In this document: positions 19,279-27,063 of the stretch, piece after piece
Numbering within the stretch: the first letter of the stretch is position 1
How the letters are laid out: every line of letters begins with the position of its first letter
Assembly (NCBI RefSeq): GCF_000685235.1
Contig: NZ_ARYH01000001.1
Location: 806,001 to 870,000 of the forward strand
Reading direction: 5' to 3'
DNA from: Hyphomonas adhaerens MHS-3
Lineage (GTDB): Bacteria > Pseudomonadota > Alphaproteobacteria > Caulobacterales > Hyphomonadaceae
Length of the DNA stretch: 64,000 nt
Notes under the pieces: generated by a model
The model's database searches: none
Seen by the model: only the letters and a program-made list of their open reading frames with translations
Told to the model about the DNA's origin: nothing
Translations under genes and position numbers: made by a program

Positions 19279-19990
19279 CGCCTGTCTCCGGCGCTTGGAT
19301 ATCGTGGGTTTCGGAGTAAGCGGCGTATAAATCGGGGCGGCGTTGCTTTGTCAACGCCTTTGCGCTGTTCAAACGCCATTCTGCGATGCGTTTGTGATCG
19401 CCGGACAGCAAGACGTCCGGAGTCCCATGAGGGCCCCACTGGCGCGGCATTGTATACTGGTCATGTTCCAGCAGGCCATTTTCGAAGGATTCGTCACTTA
19501 AGGAGTCGGCATTCCCTGCCACACCCGGCAGCAGGCGCACCACCGCTTCGGTCAGCGCCATGGCCGCCACTTCCCCGCCGGCAAGCACGAAATCCCCCAT
19601 CGACACTTCTTCCAGGCCATGTGTGTCGATCACCCGCTGGTCGAGCCCCTCAAACCGGCCGCAGAACATGATCAGTCCGCGGCTGCTGGCGAATTCGTGC
19701 GCCATTTTCTGGGTGAACGGTTTCCCGCGCGGAGAGAGATAGATGAGATGCTTGTTGTCGGTGACGATACTGTCCAGCGCGGCGGCGGCCACATCGGGGC
19801 GCAGCACCATGCCGGCCCCGCCCCCGGTCGGCGGGGCATCGACATTGCGATGCTTGCCGAGGCCGAACTCGCGAAGCTGGATGGTTTCCCAGTCCCAGAT
19901 GCCTTCCTTGCGGGCGCGTTCCAGGATGGACACGCCCAGCGGGCCAGGAAAGGCCTCGGGAAACAATGTGATGAAACTCGTCTCGAACAT
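19265..19990 (-). CDS. trmD: tRNA (guanine-N1)-methyltransferase
   Basis: 241 residues, a SPOUT/trefoil-knot enzyme. The N-terminus [24 protein letters not shown] and the S-adenosylmethionine site [15 protein letters not shown] are diagnostic. It methylates G37 next to the anticodon to prevent frameshifting. It is paired with rplS as in most bacteria, but rpsP and rimM, normally directly upstream, are 5-7 kb away on the same strand with other genes between. Confidence 0.95.
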   Translation of the reverse strand: MFETSFITLFPEAFPGPLGVSILERARKEGIWDWETIQLREFGLGKHRNVDAPPTGGGAGMVLRPDVAAAALDSIVTDNKHLIYLSPRGKPFTQKMAHEFASSRGLIMFCGRFEGLDQRVIDTHGLEEVSMGDFVLAGGEVAAMALTEAVVRLLPGVAGNADSLSDESFENGLLEHDQYTMPRQWGPHGTPDVLLSGDHKRIAEWRLNSAKALTKQRRPDLYAAYSETHDIQAPETGDEHY

Positions 19991-20112
19991 GGGCTGAGGC
20001 TTTAGCCTACACGGGACGTTCCGTCACTGCCGGCCATCACCGGTCCGCCTTGCCCCTGCATCCGGTACAGCTTATTCGGGCGCCTTGCCTGTACGAGGAT
20101 TCCTGCCGTCCC

Positions 20113-20682
20113 ATGGATGCCTTTCTCACTTCCACCACCATCGTCACGCTGGCTGAAATCGGCGACAAGACACAATTGCTCGCCATCCTGCTCGCGACCC
20201 GTTTCCGCGCGCCGCTGCCAATCATTCTCGGCATCTTCGCCGCGACCATCGCCAACCATTTCCTGGCCGCCCTGCTGGGCGCCAGTGTTGCCAGCCTGCT
20301 GGACGGGGACTGGTTCCGCTACCTGATCGCGGCATCCTTCATTGCCATGGCCGCCTGGACGCTGGTGCCGGACAAGGTCGATGACCTCGATGACAAGCCG
20401 GCCCGGTTCGGCGCCTTCCTCACCACGCTTGTCGCCTTCTTCCTCGTTGAGATGGGCGACAAGACACAGGTGGCGACCATCGCCCTCGGCGCCCGGTTCG
20501 ACAATCTCTTCATGGTCACGATGGGTACCACGCTGGGCATGATGCTGGCCAATGTGCCAGCTGTGTTCCTGGGGCATGAACTGATCGAGCGTGTGCCATT
20601 GAACATTGTGCGTATCATCGCGGCATTGCTCTTCCTTGTGCTCGGTCTCTGGCTGGCCGCGCAGACAGCAGGTTGGATCTAG
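20113..20682 (+). CDS. TMEM165/GDT1-family (UPF0016) cation exporter
   Basis: 189 residues from the ATG at 20113, with six hydrophobic helices in two repeats. Each repeat holds the family signature E-x-G-D-K-T: LAEIGDKTQL at residues ~14-23 and LVEMGDKTQV near 115-124. Bacterial members (MneA type) export Mn2+; eukaryotic ones move Ca2+/Mn2+. The 5' region (20065-20094) has a GTACAG/CTGTAC dyad, but I could not match it to the yybP-ykoY manganese riboswitch. Confidence 0.88.
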   Translation: MDAFLTSTTIVTLAEIGDKTQLLAILLATRFRAPLPIILGIFAATIANHFLAALLGASVASLLDGDWFRYLIAASFIAMAAWTLVPDKVDDLDDKPARFGAFLTTLVAFFLVEMGDKTQVATIALGARFDNLFMVTMGTTLGMMLANVPAVFLGHELIERVPLNIVRIIAALLFLVLGLWLAAQTAGWI

Positions 20683-20755
20683 CCTTTCCGCTATTGACAG
20701 AATATGTCGTGAAATCAAAAGTAGAAGCGCGGTGCGCGGCCTTGGGGGACTCAGA

Positions 20756-21160
20756 ATGGAAAAATTGTTTCCGGAAATCACATCTCTTGAGGACGTGATG
20801 CGACTGGCGAAAGGTGGAGCCATTGCCGGCATCGTGTTTGCCGCTCTCGTCCTGTTTGACGTCATTTTCGGATCGTTCCCGGCTGTCGTGCCGGGCATTC
20901 GGCTGGCCGGTGCAGGCCTTGAAGCCGTGTTCATCCTGCTCCTGTCCTGGCGCATCTGGACCGGGCGCAACTTTGTCAGCGCCATCTTGCTGATGGCCCT
21001 TCTGGTGCTCGCCACTTTGACCGGCGTCCGCGACGGCGTGTTCGGCGTGGCCTGGCTGGCGGCGTATTTTGGCCTGGGCCTGATGATGCTGAACGCGATC
21101 CGCGCCTGCCTGCGCCATGACACCTATTCCCGGGAAACGGCCCCTGCCCGCACGGCCTGA
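20756..21160 (+). CDS. Hypothetical membrane protein
   Basis: 134 residues from the ATG at 20756, after a G-rich site. Four hydrophobic helices span most of the length (residues ~20-40, 45-62, 70-88, 93-112), and the C-terminus is short, polar and rich in Arg. No family recognised. It follows the TMEM165-like gene by 73 bp on the same strand. Confidence 0.55.
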   Translation: MEKLFPEITSLEDVMRLAKGGAIAGIVFAALVLFDVIFGSFPAVVPGIRLAGAGLEAVFILLLSWRIWTGRNFVSAILLMALLVLATLTGVRDGVFGVAWLAAYFGLGLMMLNAIRACLRHDTYSRETAPARTA

Positions 21161-21229
21161 TTCCGGCGGGTGAATTGACCTTCCTCCTGTGCTGGCGCTT
21201 GATAGTGCCTGTCCTGGGGAGGAAGACAG

Positions 21230-21757
21230 ATGCTCGACACCATCGCCACCATTGCCAATATCTTTGCGTCCGCCGCCGTGGTGTTGACGCTGGTCTTTAT
21301 CGGCTTCCAGCTGAAACAGAATGCGGAACTGACGCGCATGGCCGCCGCGCAGACTTCGGCGCAGCTATTGTCCACCAATCTCGGCCGCATCATCGAGAAC
21401 CCAGACCTCGCCGAACTGATCACCAAGGACGGCGCGCCGGACAGCTGGACCCGGCCGGAACGCCTGCGCGTCTCCAACTTCCTGTCAGCCAGCTTCCGGC
21501 ATTATGAAGTTCTGCATACGCACAGACGGTTTGGCGTGTTCGAAGAAGAATTATGGGGCGGCACAGAAGCCCGCCTGCGCGACAGCCTCGACTCCGCCGC
21601 CATCCGTGACTGGTGGGCCGAATCGAAAGCCTTCTACGCGAAAAGCTTCGTCACTTACGTCGACGAAATCGTCGCCGAATGGGAAGCGATCGAAGCGATT
21701 GCAGGGATGGGAGATAGCGGGGGCGGCAGTCTCTTGTCTGCGAATACCACCGGCTAA
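21230..21757 (+). CDS. Hypothetical membrane-anchored protein
   Basis: 175 residues. The ATG at 21230 follows GGGGAGGAAG. One N-terminal membrane helix (IFASAAVVLTLVFIGFQLKQNAELTRM) precedes a soluble alpha-helical domain rich in Glu and Arg (EEELWGGTEARLRDSLDSA). Proteins of this layout are common in marine bacteria, but no function is known to me. Confidence 0.6.
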   Translation: MLDTIATIANIFASAAVVLTLVFIGFQLKQNAELTRMAAAQTSAQLLSTNLGRIIENPDLAELITKDGAPDSWTRPERLRVSNFLSASFRHYEVLHTHRRFGVFEEELWGGTEARLRDSLDSAAIRDWWAESKAFYAKSFVTYVDEIVAEWEAIEAIAGMGDSGGGSLLSANTTG

Positions 21758-21764
21758 GCAGACG

Positions 21765-22091
21765 TTACGCCCAATCCGGCCAGTCCCGGAACAGTCCGAA
21801 CTTCACATTGGTCACCATGGCGTTGGCCGTGAAGTGCAACTCGTCGACCTCCCCTTCCCTTGCCGCCGCGGCGCGGAAGGCCTCATCCAGCTGGGCGAGG
21901 TCTCGCGTTTCGATCATGATGTGAAACTCGCGGATAGTATCGGGGCGTAGACCCAGCTTGCAGCGCATCATGCGCCAGGCCTCAATCCGGCCGTCTGATT
22001 TCATCCGGTTCAGGAAATCTGGCAGCGCTTTCGCAAAGGCTCGCTCGTCCGTGTCCGGCTTCAGATCGAACCAGATGTGATAGATATCCAT
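21765..22091 (-). CDS. Small conserved protein, unknown function (DUF6614-like)
   Basis: 108 residues, starting MDIYHIWFDLKPDTDERAF. The pattern of short beta strands and the RIEAWRMMRCKLGLRP segment resemble a small ferredoxin-like alpha/beta fold, which I tentatively relate to DUF6614. It is convergent with the preceding hypothetical gene and divergent from the GT2 gene. No function can be assigned. Confidence 0.55.
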   Translation of the reverse strand: MDIYHIWFDLKPDTDERAFAKALPDFLNRMKSDGRIEAWRMMRCKLGLRPDTIREFHIMIETRDLAQLDEAFRAAAAREGEVDELHFTANAMVTNVKFGLFRDWPDWA

Positions 22092-22149
22092 TGCAAATCA
22101 CTCGCAAATAAGTTTGCCGGATGGGCCGGTCTTCTATACGGGAGAAGAT

Positions 22150-22923
22150 ATGGCCGCGCCTCCCGCCCTCTCTGTCATCATTCCCTTCTTCAATGAAGCC
22201 GGAAATGTGCACCCCGTGATCGACGAGGTGCATGCGCAGCTGGACGGAATCCCCTTCGAAATCATCTGCGTGAATGACGAGTCGTCGGACGCGACCGGCG
22301 CGGAACTGGCAGAGGCCAGGAAGAAGCACCCGGATACGGTTTTCGTATTCAGCCATATCCAGCGGCGCGGAAAGTCGGCCGCCCTTTTCACCGGGCTCAA
22401 AGCGGTGCGCGGTGAATGGGTCCAACTTCTGGATGGAGATGGGCAGAACGATCCCGGCGATACCGCCCGGCTGTGGAAGGCGATTATCGCCCCCGGCGCG
22501 CCAGGGGCCCTCGGCCTCATTGCAGGCAAACGAAACAGCCGCAACGATTCCGGCTTCAAATGGGTCCAGTCACGCGTCGCCAATGGTGTGCGCCGCTTCG
22601 TCCTGCAGGATGATGCGACGGATACGGGCTGCGGCTGGAAACTGATCCGCACCGCCGCCTTCCGGGATTTGCCCTATTTCGCCTCCATGCATCGTTTCCT
22701 GCCGGCACTGGTCAAGCGGGCGGGATGGGATGTCCGCGAAGAACTGGTGAATGACCGGCGGCGTCTGGCGGGCGAGTCCAAATACGGATTTCTCGGACGG
22801 CTCGGTGCCGGAATCTTCGACCTGATCGGCATGTTCTGGCTGGTCCGCCGGGGCGGCTATGGCATCGCGGCCGAATGGAACGACCCGCGCGCTGATGGCC
22901 CGGTCCGAACCGACCGGTCTTAA
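22150..22923 (+). CDS. Family 2 glycosyltransferase (polyprenyl-phosphate type)
   Basis: 257 residues from the ATG at 22150, after GGAGAAG. The GT-A fold signatures are SVIIPFFNEAGNV, CVNDESSDATG and the DxD-like LLDGDGQNDP. The C-terminal part ends in a hydrophobic stretch (GAGIFDLIGMFWLV) that may contact the membrane, as in DPM1/ArnC-like transferases that load a sugar onto undecaprenyl or dolichyl phosphate. Donor and acceptor unknown. Confidence 0.82.
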   Translation: MAAPPALSVIIPFFNEAGNVHPVIDEVHAQLDGIPFEIICVNDESSDATGAELAEARKKHPDTVFVFSHIQRRGKSAALFTGLKAVRGEWVQLLDGDGQNDPGDTARLWKAIIAPGAPGALGLIAGKRNSRNDSGFKWVQSRVANGVRRFVLQDDATDTGCGWKLIRTAAFRDLPYFASMHRFLPALVKRAGWDVREELVNDRRRLAGESKYGFLGRLGAGIFDLIGMFWLVRRGGYGIAAEWNDPRADGPVRTDRS

Positions 22924-22983
22924 GCCTTTTACCTACAATTTATCCGGGGTCTGCCTGAAGTATGCCCCGTTGTCCGTGATGGC

Positions 22984-24708
22984 TCAGTCCTGCTGTTGGC
23001 CTGGCCGGCGGTCCATCCGGCGCAATCCGGGCGGACGCGTATCGCGTTTCGGCGTTGCACGCGGGGGCGAGCTGGCCGGACGCGGCGCGGCCTGGACCGG
23101 CCTCGAAACACGTGGCGGTGGCGCGGCTTGCGGGGTTTTCACGGGCTGACGCGCTGCAGGTGCACGCACATCCGGAGCCCGGGCTGCTGGGGCGCGTGTA
23201 ATCGGCCGACGGGCTTCCGGGGCGCGGGTCACGGGCCGTTCCATGCGGCGCATGGCCGGCGGGCGGGTGTCCCGGGTGGGTGCAACCCGCGTCGGCGCCG
23301 GGCGGACGGGTGTCTTGCGAACATCCGGCGTACGCGGCGTCACACGGCTCGGCACGGCGCGGCGGTCCGGCGTGTCCATGCGGCGACCGGCAGCACGACG
23401 CTCAAGGGCGCGGCGTTCGGCCCGGGCAAAGTCGGGTTCGCGGGTATCGCGCATCCGGCGCTGGATCCGGTCCTCCCGCCGCGTGTCGGGTCCGCCGGAA
23501 AGGGCAGGATCGACCCGGCGCTCCACCACACGCTCTCCAGGCCGGCGGACCGGCTGCGGCGTGATCGTGCGCGTGGACGGCGCAGCGGATTTTGCAGCCG
23601 CTTGCTGCGCCTGCATGTTGCGGATGCCCGGTGGCAGGCGGCCCGGCTTTGGCGGAGCGCGGCGGGCCGAGTCTCCGGTACCAGGGGTGAATCCGGCCTG
23701 CGGCGTATCCCGGCGGGTCCGGTCGCCTCTCCTTCCGTCTCTCGGGCCGTCTCTCCGGCCATCGCGTTCGTGGCGGTCCCAGCGGTCATGGCCTGTACTG
23801 CCGACCGGACGGATGGACGAAATATTGTCGTTCAGGCGAAGACCGTTCAGCCGGTCGACCGATGCATCGACAATCTGGCAGCGGCCCTGGAAATTGGCGT
23901 GCTCGCACACTTCCCATTTGCCCGAACGGATCTGGATCGACGACACATTGTCGTTGAAGCGGTAGCGGCTGAGATCGCGGACGCCGCGATTGATGCCCAG
24001 CGACGCGCCCCGGTCAAAAGAGTCGGTGTAAAGCGTTACGGATGCGTCGCGCGCGCCATAATGCCCGCGCAGCGGCGGCCGTTCGCGGCGGTAATGGGTC
24101 GAGGAATAATAAGGCCTTGAATAGTTGGTCCATCCAAACCCGTAAGGGTCGTAGCCAAGCCGCGGATCGTAATAGCCATACTGCCTGTATTCCGGCGAGT
24201 AGCCGTAATGATAAACTTGGATGGAGGTCGAGGCGCCATAGCCATAGCTGTAAGTGTCATGGCCATAGCGTTCATCATCGACATAGCGGATGTAGCCATT
24301 GTCATCGCGCACGAACATCAGGCCATGCTCGGCATCTGTATATTCATATACAGGGCGCACGGATGAGATCTCACCCGCCAGGCCATACCAGGCAAGGTCT
24401 GGCACGTCATAGCGCAGGAACACGCAGCGGCCGGTGAAGTCGCTGTGCTGACAGACCTCCCATTGTCCGGACAACACCGCAATGGAGCGGGCACGGTCAT
24501 TGAACTGCAGATTCGGCAGGGCATGGATCGGGTCGTAGATTTCCCGCACTTCGCCGGAATACTCCGGTCCGCTGTACAGGATCAGGGACGGTGGGTTGTC
24601 ATCCTGTCCGGCATATTGGTCATACGGCTCTGTATCGGCCTGTGCGCCGCCAGCCATTGCAATGGGGGTCGCGAGCACTGCCAGAAGGCGAAGGAACTTT
24701 GTCATCAT
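22984..24708 (-). CDS. Secreted beta/gamma-crystallin protein with long Arg/Pro-rich tail
   Basis: ~574 residues from the ATG at 24708; the ATG at 24705 or a GTG at 24723 are alternatives. Signal peptide to about residue 24 (AGGAQA). Crystallin unit 1 (~41-119) has a degenerate first motif NDRARS; a Tyr/Gly-rich spacer (~120-210) follows. Crystallin unit 2 (~222-302) has intact calcium motifs NDNVSS (252-257) and NDNISS (293-298). The last ~270 residues are Arg, Pro, Ala and Thr (RRPITRAPAARAP-like) and probably disordered. Such domains bind Ca2+ and are stable outside the cell. The paralogue is at 25384-26097. Function unknown. Confidence 0.85.
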   Translation of the reverse strand: MMTKFLRLLAVLATPIAMAGGAQADTEPYDQYAGQDDNPPSLILYSGPEYSGEVREIYDPIHALPNLQFNDRARSIAVLSGQWEVCQHSDFTGRCVFLRYDVPDLAWYGLAGEISSVRPVYEYTDAEHGLMFVRDDNGYIRYVDDERYGHDTYSYGYGASTSIQVYHYGYSPEYRQYGYYDPRLGYDPYGFGWTNYSRPYYSSTHYRRERPPLRGHYGARDASVTLYTDSFDRGASLGINRGVRDLSRYRFNDNVSSIQIRSGKWEVCEHANFQGRCQIVDASVDRLNGLRLNDNISSIRPVGSTGHDRWDRHERDGRRDGPRDGRRGDRTRRDTPQAGFTPGTGDSARRAPPKPGRLPPGIRNMQAQQAAAKSAAPSTRTITPQPVRRPGERVVERRVDPALSGGPDTRREDRIQRRMRDTREPDFARAERRALERRAAGRRMDTPDRRAVPSRVTPRTPDVRKTPVRPAPTRVAPTRDTRPPAMRRMERPVTRAPEARRPITRAPAARAPDVRAPAARQPVKTPQAAPPPRVSRPVQAAPRPASSPPRATPKRDTRPPGLRRMDRRPGQQQD

Positions 24709-24710
24709 CG

Positions 24711-24745
24711 GCCATACTTTCACTCAGTCTGGCTGAAAGTATGGC
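24711..24745 (-). repeat. 11-bp perfect inverted repeat at the crystallin gene start
   Basis: GCCATACTTTC at 24711-24721 is mirrored by GAAAGTATGGC at 24735-24745 with a 13-nt spacer. It lies within 3 bases of the start codon used for the crystallin gene. In the mRNA, the arm nearest the start would contain the only purine-rich ribosome site (GAAAG). It could be a translational switch or a protein operator. Confidence 0.7.
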
Positions 24746-24778
24746 AAATATTGTCTGAACGCCGCGCAACGCGGGGAT

Positions 24779-25330
24779 TCAGGCGTCTGACGGGGCGTCT
24801 TCCTCGCCGTCCGCTTCCAGCCATTCCTCCAATGTCGCCAGCACAACACGGCCTGCAGCGAGGTCCACAACCGGCACATCGGCCAGGGTGAACGGCACGA
24901 ACACGCTGCCGCCCCCGGCCAGATCGATTTCCAGAAGTTCCCCTGCCCCGAAATCCTGAACCGCACGGATACGCCCGGCGCGTTCGCTGCCGCCTGTGTA
25001 GACGTCGAGGCCGACGAGATCCTCGATATAGAACTCATCCTCATCCGCTTCCGGCAGGCTGGCGCGGGGCACGTACAGCAGCGTACCGCGCAGCGCGTCC
25101 CAATCTTCCTTCTGCTTCTGCTCTTTCGGGCGGACGATGAAATGATCTTTCGCGGGGCGGGCGGATTTCGGCGTCACGATCACCTTCCCCGCCTCGTCCA
25201 GCAACGGGCCGAAATCGAATACAGCGTCCGGGTCAGCCGTGAAGCTTCTCACCCGCACATCACCGCGCACGCCATGAGCGCCCTTCAGGACGCCCACCGC
25301 TATCAGCCTGTTGTCTACTGTCTTGTTCAT
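24779..25330 (-). CDS. rimM: Ribosome maturation factor RimM
   Basis: 183 residues. The N-terminal RimM beta barrel reads IAVGVLKGAHGVRGDVRVRSFTADP. The C-terminal PRC-barrel part contains FYIEDLVGLDVYTG and ends with an acidic tail (ADGEEDAPSD). It binds S19 and assists maturation of the 30S head. Its usual neighbours rpsP (upstream) and trmD (downstream) are separated from it by crystallin genes and a block of other genes. Confidence 0.93.
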   Translation of the reverse strand: MNKTVDNRLIAVGVLKGAHGVRGDVRVRSFTADPDAVFDFGPLLDEAGKVIVTPKSARPAKDHFIVRPKEQKQKEDWDALRGTLLYVPRASLPEADEDEFYIEDLVGLDVYTGGSERAGRIRAVQDFGAGELLEIDLAGGGSVFVPFTLADVPVVDLAAGRVVLATLEEWLEADGEEDAPSDA

Positions 25331-25383
25331 GCCGCCTGTGTAGCGGCGCGCGCGCCAAGGGCAAGCGGCAGCTGCCGCCCGCT

Positions 25384-26097
25384 TCAGCGCCAGTCTCTGT
25401 AACGCCGGATCGACGAGATATTGTCGTTCATCCGGATCGGCCTCAGGTCTCCCGCGCCGGCGGTGAGGATTTCACAGCGGCCCCGATAGTTCGCATGTTC
25501 GCACACCTGCCAGGTGCCGGCGCTGACATAGAAGGAACTGGCCTTGTCATTGAACCGGTAGCGGCTGAGGTCGGACACATCCTGGCCGATTTCCATCGCC
25601 GGGCCGCGCTGGTTGGAATCCGGGAACAGGATCAGGCCCTGCCCGCCGCGCCCACTGTCCCAGCCGCCGCGCTTCCCGTGATCCCGGTCGCTCCGACGGT
25701 CGTCGCGTCCGCGCCTGTCATATCCGGCAGGACGCAGCGACGAAATGTTGTCGTTCAGGCGATAGGCGTTCAGGCGCCCTGCACTGGTATCGATGATTTC
25801 ACACCGCCCCCGGAAATTGGCATCCACGCACACTTCCCACACACCGCGATTGATCACGATGGAAGACGCCCGGTCATTGAACCCGATACGGCCAAGGCTG
25901 GGCACAGCGCCATCAACCCTCACCGCCTCTCCCCGGAACCCGGCATTGGAATACAGCACCGCCCCGCCCTGCCGGCCCTGATAGTCACCGCCGCGCCAGG
26001 TATCACGGCCGCCGCGATGATCGGCGCTGGCCGGCAAAGCGAGCGCAGCAAGACCCGCTGCAAGTGCAAACGTGGAAACGAGGGACGATATCTTCAT
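25384..26097 (-). CDS. Secreted two-domain beta/gamma-crystallin protein
   Basis: 237 residues from the ATG at 26097, preceded by AGGAG. Signal peptide ends near residue 25 (PASA). Two complete beta/gamma-crystallin domains follow, each with two perfect N-D-x-x-S-S calcium motifs: NDRASS (74-79) and NDNISS (115-120), then NDKASS (183-188) and NDNISS (224-229). A basic Arg/Asp-rich linker (~126-150) joins the domains. Conserved WEVC/WQVCEHANYRGRC segments are shared with the larger paralogue, so the two arose by duplication. Likely exported and Ca2+-binding; role unknown. It lies between rpsP and rimM. Confidence 0.88.
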   Translation of the reverse strand: MKISSLVSTFALAAGLAALALPASADHRGGRDTWRGGDYQGRQGGAVLYSNAGFRGEAVRVDGAVPSLGRIGFNDRASSIVINRGVWEVCVDANFRGRCEIIDTSAGRLNAYRLNDNISSLRPAGYDRRGRDDRRSDRDHGKRGGWDSGRGGQGLILFPDSNQRGPAMEIGQDVSDLSRYRFNDKASSFYVSAGTWQVCEHANYRGRCEILTAGAGDLRPIRMNDNISSIRRYRDWR

Positions 26098-26211
26098 GAC
26101 AGGCTCCTTTCGGGACAGGCCGTTTCTAGACAAAACGGTGTGAACCCCGTCAGGGCGGGCCGTTATCCGGTGTTCAGATTCCGAATGGATTTTCTGGCCG
26201 CATACGGAAAA

Positions 26212-26238
26212 GGCCGGCACCCTTCCCGGATGCCGGCC
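26212..26238 (-). terminator. Intrinsic terminator after rpsP
   Basis: GGCCGGCA (26212-26219) and TGCCGGCC (26231-26238) form an 8-bp perfect stem with an 11-nt loop. On the minus strand it is followed by TTTTCC, so it ends the ffh-rpsP transcript before the crystallin gene. This supports separate transcription of the inserted gene. Confidence 0.75.
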
Positions 26239-26267
26239 CTTCCATGGCCTGCCAGATGGCGGGCAGC

Positions 26268-26714
26268 TTATTCGGAAGCAGCTTCTTCTGCTGCGGCTTC
26301 TTCTGCCGGAGCTTCCTCAGCCGGTGCTTCTTCGGCCGGCGCAGCAGCGGCTTCAGCAGCAGCAGCCGCTTTTTCTTCACGCTCTTTGGCGCGTTCCTGG
26401 GCTTTCTTGCCCGGCTCGGCCTTTTTCGGGTTGTTGCCGTGCGTCCAGGCCACGACCGGTTTGCCGTCGACTTCGATCTGCGACAGGAAGCGTGCGACAC
26501 GGTCCGTCGGCTGAGCGCCCTTGCGGACCCATTCAGCGGCTTTTTCGGCGTCGATCTTCACGCGGTTTTCCGAATCTTTCGGCTGGCGCGGATCATAGGT
26601 GCCGATCTTCTCGATGAAGCGGCCGTCACGCGGGGCGCGTGCGTCGGCAACAACGACGGAATAGTAAGGGCGTTTCTTGGACCCGCCGCGGGCGAGCCGG
26701 ATTTTGAGGGCCAT
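26268..26714 (-). CDS. rpsP: 30S ribosomal protein S16 with Ala/Glu repeat tail
   Basis: 148 residues from the ATG at 26714, after AGGAG; an upstream in-frame start adds non-family sequence. Residues 1 to ~85 are canonical S16 ([42 protein letters not shown]). The last ~50 residues are Lys/Glu then Ala/Glu/Pro repeats ([11 protein letters not shown]), encoded by near-identical short DNA repeats. S16 is usually 80-100 residues, although many alphaproteobacteria extend it. It is first in the split rpsP-rimM-trmD-rplS group. Confidence 0.95.
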   Translation of the reverse strand: MALKIRLARGGSKKRPYYSVVVADARAPRDGRFIEKIGTYDPRQPKDSENRVKIDAEKAAEWVRKGAQPTDRVARFLSQIEVDGKPVVAWTHGNNPKKAEPGKKAQERAKEREEKAAAAAEAAAAPAEEAPAEEAPAEEAAAEEAASE

Positions 26715-26751
26715 GGGGTTATCTCCTGTGTACTGGCGTCTCTGGAATGTT

Positions 26752-27063
26752 CTAATCGGCCTCAAGGCCGCGGATATGCTCATGATGGCGGATCACTTCC
26801 GCCACGATGAAATTGAGAAATTTCTCGGCAAAGGCCGGGTCGAGGCCGGACTGCTGCGCCATGTTGCGCAGCCGTTCGATCTGTTCTGCCTCGCGGGACT
26901 TGTCTGCGGGCGGAAGGTTATGCTGCGCCTTCAACTTGCCGACCTGCTGGGTCAGCTTGAAGCGCTCGGCCAGCGTATGAACGAGGATGGCATCGAGATT
27001 GTCGATGCTGTCGCGGAACTGGCTCAGCTGGAACTTGGCCAGCGTCGTGTCGATATCGGTCAT
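26752..27063 (-). CDS. Chorismate mutase (AroQ type)
   Basis: 103 residues, all helical. [31 protein letters not shown] matches the AroQ fold, with the conserved Arg, Lys and Glu positions. It converts chorismate to prephenate for Phe and Tyr synthesis. Its ATG overlaps the ffh stop (ATGA), so it is translated with ffh. The order ffh - chorismate mutase - rpsP is common in Caulobacterales. Confidence 0.9.
   Translation of the reverse strand: MTDIDTTLAKFQLSQFRDSIDNLDAILVHTLAERFKLTQQVGKLKAQHNLPPADKSREAEQIERLRNMAQQSGLDPAFAEKFLNFIVAEVIRHHEHIRGLEAD

Noticed and set aside
20000..20112. Possible yybP-ykoY manganese riboswitch before the TMEM165-like gene
   Set aside because: There is only a GTACAG/CTGTAC dyad at 20065-20094; I cannot match the conserved yybP-ykoY core.
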